This document shows positions 59,410-64,000 of a stretch of 64,000 bases of DNA, piece by piece. Each line of letters begins with the position of its first letter. Position 1 is the first letter of the stretch. Made by a program: the position numbers and the translations under genes. The stretch is taken from contig BQMF02000144.1 of assembly GCA_027922465.2 (NCBI GenBank), positions 372,001 through 436,000 of the forward strand, in the 5' to 3' direction. The notes beneath the pieces are model-generated. The model was not told where the DNA came from. It searched no databases and saw nothing but the letters and a program-made list of their open reading frames with translations. The DNA comes from Turritopsis dohrnii (lineage: Eukaryota; Cnidaria; Hydrozoa; Anthoathecata; Oceaniidae).

Positions 59410-59960
59410 TCAGTACTGATTAAAATCATCTGCTGATTCTTCTGATAAGCCAGCTTTCATGTAACTTCCAACAATGACAATAAATAATGTACCAGACAAG
59501 ATCAGTGGTGCAGCCCAATACAGTAGATTTTCTCCATTAGTGATTTTTGAATAAGTTTTGAGAAAGTCTGGATACACATTAAAAGGTGATTCATTATTAG
59601 CTACATGGTACACCCATTTAAACTTCACACAAAGAGATTCCCACCCTTTATCACACATTTTTCATACACCTATTCCTATTGGAGATACTTTTACTACTCT
59701 CTCCATATAAGGCAATGCCACCACTTTACTTCTTTATTCCAGTCGTCCAGCTTCCTTGTGTTGAGTCCTGTTACTTTGCCTCCATCTCTTTTTATGAACT
59801 GAGTACCAGGTTGAATCCAAGTCAATTGAAAACCCTTTAATAGTTTTATCCGACTTTCCCATCTTTTGCAGATTTTGCAACATAAATGTGTGACGTCATT
59901 TCCAGTTCGGTCATACTCGAATGCACAGGAGAATTCTTTTTCCTTCTTTTCGAACAATCT
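59410..59960 (-). pseudogene. hAT/ZNF862-like transposon-derived fragment
   Basis: The minus-strand frame from 59957 reads THLCCKICKRWESRIKLLKG, then TWIQPGTQFIKRDGG. This is the C-x-x-C and W-I-x-x-G-T pattern of the TTF/BED-like zinc finger that starts ZNF862/KIAA1586-type proteins. A shifted frame from 59658 gives FKWVYHVANNESPFNVYPDF, matching the block that follows in that family. The RNase-H-like core is absent. A hydrophobic stretch (PLILSGTLFIVIVG) near 59480 is not explained by the family. Confidence 0.5.
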
Positions 59961-60059
59961 TAGGCTTCCTTGTTTTCTTCTTCTTTCATAGGCTTTTCCG
60001 TAAATAAATCTACATTACCTAACATACAAAAGATTTGAAATTCGAAAATGTTTTAATTT

Positions 60060-61290
60060 GTCTTTATATTCTTTACATATTCTGTATCATTCTCTTTGCC
60101 AGACTTTCGGCGTCTGACCATGAAAAGTTCATTCTCTTTAAGTCGTTTATGGTTTTCGACAACCAAGTTGTTTTGGGTTTGCCAGGTGGTCTTTGATATG
60201 GTTGCAGCCCGTATCGTAACGCTTTTTTGGCTGGAATCTCCTCTGGTTGGATCGCCAGTTTCCCGAACCATTTCAGACGGCGTAGAGTGATTTTACTTTT
60301 CCAACTTGTGGTTTTTGCTTTTTGATATAATTCATCATTGCTGATGGTTTTTGGCCATTTGATGTCGAAAACGTACTTTCGGATGATTTTTCGTTGAAAA
60401 GCGTCTATTGAATTTTCTTGGGATTTTGTCAGAGACCAAGTTTCGGAATTATACATGAAAATCGGTTCTACATAGGTGTCAATTACTTTCATTTTCGTTG
60501 ACGTGGTTAGACTTTTGTTTCTGAAGAAATGTTCTAGGTTATTAGCAGCATTGATTGCTAGTGACTTTCTTCTCTTGATTTCTTCTTCAGTGTCAAGGAG
60601 AGATCCTAACAGCTTGCATTTTTTCCACGCATCATTCTTTTTGTTGATGACGAACCGTTCGGTTTTGCTGTCATTTATTAGCAGACCTTTTTCTGATAAC
60701 ATTTTCGTTTTTTCGCGTTCGTATCTGCGGGCGTTGTTGAAATCACTTGCGATCACGCTGATGTCGTCTGCATATTCCATATTTATATTGACATATCGTA
60801 CTTGGGTCAACTGCGCGTAGTTGTGTTCCGTGATCTCGTCTGGTATTTAATTGGAAGTTATGTGTTGTTCACAGTATTGGTGGTCGTGGATGGTTGGTAT
60901 TGATTCACAAAGTGATTTGGCAAGATAGTAGGTGAATTGGTTCGCACTAGCGCAGTCACCCTGAGGAGCTCCGGTGTCTGTGCTGAATGTTTCGGCGATG
61001 ATATTGCCACATCTTACAGCAAGTGTCACTTCAAGCATTTTCTTGACGATATGCAGCTCATCGTTACTAATAGTATCTCGTAGAAATTTGATCAAGGTGT
61101 TTCGCTGTACACTGTCGAATGCTTTGCTCATGTCGAGGAGTGTAAGGTGCACGGTTTAATTTTTTGAGTTGATTGTTCTTTCAATTATCGTTTTAGCTGC
61201 AAATACGTGCTCTGTAGTTGACCGCTCTCTACGGTAGGCAGCTTGTGTTGATGGCTTCCTTGTTGTCGTTTTTAACTTTTGTTGTTGAAG
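60060..61290 (-). pseudogene. Truncated LINE reverse transcriptase
   Basis: Minus-strand pieces in order read STQAAYRRERSTTEHVFAAK, LLDMSKAFDSVQRNTLIKFL (RT motif A), STDTGAPQGDCASANQFTYY (motif B) and YADDISVIASDF (catalytic YADD). The next block is LLGSLLDTEEEI, and the C-terminal part includes MYNSETWSLTKSQENSIDAF. A stop near 61156 and a frameshift near 60840 break the frame. No endonuclease domain lies upstream, so this is a 5'-truncated, dead copy. The YADD box and C-terminal region are in one long frame (60810-60073), so decay is moderate. Confidence 0.88.
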
Positions 61291-61505
61291 AACTCATGTT
61301 AAAATATTGGCCTAGTCCGTGTCATTGTCTAAAATAATCTTATATCATCTATATTCAAGTATATTCACTGCATAGCTTATGATAAAAAACCAACTTCTTT
61401 ATGTAATCTAACTTTTATTCTTAAAACATTTGATTTTATAAAGGCTTCTGTTCTTTGTTAAAAATATGCAACTGGCAACAAAACCTTTAGAAGTTATAAA
61501 TACAT
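61291..61505. other. Short intergenic stretch
   Basis: AT-rich, nothing supported. Confidence 0.35.
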
Positions 61506-61517
61506 CAGAATGAAAAC

Positions 61518-61745
61518 ATTCTTTCTGAAACTACCTGATGGATGTATAGAGGCTTCTACAATGAAACTACCCGATAGATGGATAGAGGTTTCTACAATGA
61601 AACCACCTGATGGATGGATAGAGGCTTCTACAATGAAACTACCTGATGGATGGATAGAGGCTTCTACAATGAAACTACCTGATGGATGGATAGAGGCTTC
61701 TACAATGAAACTAGCTGATGGATGAATAGAGGCTTCTACAATGAA
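61518..61745 (+). repeat. 36-bp minisatellite, six units
   Basis: The unit is 36 bases (atgaaactacctgatggatg then gatagaggcttctaca). Because the unit is a multiple of three, both strands stay open and appear to encode 12-residue repeats (KLPDGWIEAST on plus). Units differ by one to three bases. Confidence 0.85.
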
Positions 61746-61777
61746 TACAAGGCTGGAGAAAGCCGAGGTGAGTGATG

Positions 61778-61814
<37 letters not shown>
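61778..61814 (+). repeat. Poly(A) tract of about 37 bases
   Basis: A long A homopolymer directly follows the short segment that adjoins the 36-bp minisatellite. It may be the tail of a retroposed sequence. Confidence 0.8.
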
Positions 61815-61816
<2 letters not shown>

Positions 61817-61859
61817 ATGAGTATAAGTATAAATTCATGAAAAGAGATAAAACTAAACA

Positions 61860-64000
61860 TGTTTTCACTTATTTCAATTTCATTTAGATTGTTTAGAAGT
61901 GATCTGGTGTTTGCTTACTTTGTGGAGTAATAAATATGTCTTTATAAAACATGATGTTTTTTTAATTCTAAATGTTAACACTTAACCATTACTATTATCT
62001 TAATAGCAAAGTAAAATATTTTCAACCATATAGACATAGCATAGGTATAACAGTTCAATTTGATTGCCGAAAGTGACAGATTGTATGCTTTCAAATAGGT
62101 TTTCTTGTTTATTGCATTGAATGTGGAAATAAAAATCTAAACTGTGAATCCAGATACATCACAGAACTGAATAATGTGGATAAAAGATAGTAACAAACGA
62201 AACGGAGATGGAATACATACAAATGTATGATCTTTTTCGTATTCCATGCAGCTGGACAGCCTTTTTTAACGCATTTTAAGCTTACAAATAACATTAACAC
62301 GGCGGTTAAAAACATTTAGAATCCTCATGTTAACTTAAGATATTAACAGATACTGTAAAAAGTAATTTGAGATTTATAAAGAGAATGATCTTTGCTTTTA
62401 AAAATAGCAAGAGAGTAGAAAAATGACCTCTTCCTAACAACCCTGGAGAAAAACGTATTCTTTGTCAATTTATTTTAAAAATTTAAAAGCTTAGAATCGT
62501 TATTGATTTTTAAGATACACTTGTGAATTCATTATGAAAGAGAAAAAAGAGCTATGAAGTCTAGGAAATCCAATGAACTGTTATTATTGTAAAAAAGATT
62601 AGTTAATGACGTTTGTTTGTTTGACTTTGATTTTGGTTTAACAGAATTCTAATGCGAGGCACACATAACATATATAGTCAATTTAGGTAGCATCGGAAGA
62701 TGTTCATATAGTTCAAATTTGAAAACAGGTCAATATTATTATTTCTTTTCATATTATAACGAAAAGTAAGCTACTGAATATGCAAAACTTCATGACTAAG
62801 TGAGTTCTGTTACTTAAAAAAAAATATAGTATATATATAAAAAAAAGCAATTTGTAAATTTCTTGTTTTTGCCACTAGGGCTCGTACCCAGAATGAATAA
62901 TTCCAATGCTCATCAAAGAAGATCAAAGCATGAAAGAATCAATCAAGATTATGTTTTTAGAATTATAGCTGACATCAGGCAAATGTTGCAGATCCTTATG
63001 CCTGTAACAGCATTCCATTCATTTTTATTTGGATGTCCATAAGGAAAACATTATTTTTAGACTTTAAGTCACAAACTACTACCAGTCATCCTAATTATTG
63101 CTTGTGGAAACTCTACGTAATTGTCACGACGATTGTAATTATCAAATTTATGAATTTAAATTTATAATACATTTTACCAAGTTTGAGTTGTTACTCAAAG
63201 GCAATTGGCACTGATTTCTGGAAACACACCAACTACATGAAATGTTAGCAGCAGGCATACTTTTATACAGGTTTCGTTTACATTTGTAAACATTTTCTTT
63301 ATTAGGATTCGCAACTTTTTGTGCTTGCAACTTTTAAATATTTTCACAAAAAATATTTTGCAAATTTATCCTTTTTTTCTGGAAAAGTAACGCTTGTTCT
63401 TTTGCATACTGAAGAAGTTCATATTACTTGTGGCATATTTGATATGACATTAACTGGATTAGAATAAGCGTCATTGATGATCACACCTACTTTCACAAAT
63501 TAAGGAATGACTAACTTACTTGTGACAACAAACTACTTTAACAAAAGCTTAACTATAAAACATAGCTACATTAAAATTTTATTCAAGAATCAATATCATC
63601 ATGAATCCTTGCAAGTAAACCAAGAGTTTTGTGACTCTGTAATGACATCTATAGTATATATTGATCTAATTGTGTGGAGGCCAATGCCAATGACTGTCAA
63701 TGGCTGCTAAAAGGCTTTAACGCACATTGGAGTATTAAAATACATGATTAGGACTGGAGCAGAGGGTTGCAGCTGTTTTGGGTATATAATGGGATGGATC
63801 GTAATGTCTCTACATAATAAATTTGAATATGTCAGAAATAGGCAAGTTACATACTGTTCTGTCAAAACTTTTATTATTGTGCATCACAAAATCACTATTT
63901 ATCAAAGCAAATACAGTTGAGTTAGCATGCAAGTCTCAATGTTCACATTAAGGTTAAAGTTACATTCACCATTGAATAGAAATTCAAGTACATAGTAAAG
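61860..64000. other. Intergenic to window end, no gene recognised
   Basis: AT-rich; short open frames lack splice or domain support. No RNA gene seen. Confidence 0.4.

Noticed and set aside
61494..61868. Long open frames on both strands with a 12-residue repeat
   Set aside because: They arise because the 36-bp minisatellite unit is divisible by three and is joined to a poly(A)/poly(T) run; no domain, splice or start context supports a protein.
1..64000. tRNA and rRNA genes
   Set aside because: No cloverleaf with A and B box promoter motifs and no rRNA-like conserved block was seen on either strand by eye; a covariance-model scan could not be run.

Overview
The window reads as nuclear DNA of an invertebrate animal, most likely a cnidarian. 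Genes are split by many short AT-rich introns with GT..AG borders, base composition is AT-rich, telomere-type TTAGGG repeats occur, and much of the space between genes is small inverted-repeat transposons and decayed LINEs. One gene combines a PAN/apple domain with a contactin-associated-protein-type fibrinogen-like domain, an architecture I associate with cnidarians. The species cannot be fixed from the sequence alone.

Layout. 0.4-4.6 kb (minus): a complete voltage-gated calcium channel alpha-2/delta subunit in only three coding exons. 4.6-11.7 kb: MITEs, repeats and a few orphan exon-like pieces. 11.75-13.2 kb (plus): a broken succinate-semialdehyde dehydrogenase (ALDH5A1-like) that keeps an intron. 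14.1-15.6 kb (plus): a three-exon secreted PAN plus fibrinogen-like protein. 16-28 kb: mostly repeats, including a degenerate tandem duplication (18.2-19.6 kb), a 897-bp inverted-repeat transposon, a TTAA-flanked element, a dispersed repeat family and a pogo-type DNA-binding fragment. 28.5-36.3 kb (plus): an STKLD1-like protein kinase with C-terminal ARM-like repeats, 23 exons found, first exon missing. 36.3-45.9 kb: a decayed LINE, inverted-repeat arrays, a mariner-type transposase relic and a 33-bp minisatellite. 45.97-52.74 kb (minus): a complete RALGPS (RasGEF plus PH domain Ral exchange factor) in 18 coding exons. 52.7-64 kb: no clear host gene, but a telomere-repeat hairpin, a TIR element carrying an internal minisatellite, a hAT/ZNF862-like relic, a truncated LINE reverse transcriptase and a 36-bp minisatellite.

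The three multi-exon models (alpha-2/delta, STKLD1, RALGPS) were built by joining exons at consensus splice sites. Phases agree at every junction: total coding lengths are 3225, 1956 (5'-incomplete) and 1857 nt, all divisible by three. The genes have no evident joint function; this is ordinary eukaryotic neighbourhood, not an operon. The most interesting points are the apparently active catalytic motifs in the STKLD1-like kinase, the retained amino-acid-binding motif in alpha-2/delta, and several undescribed-looking repeat structures.
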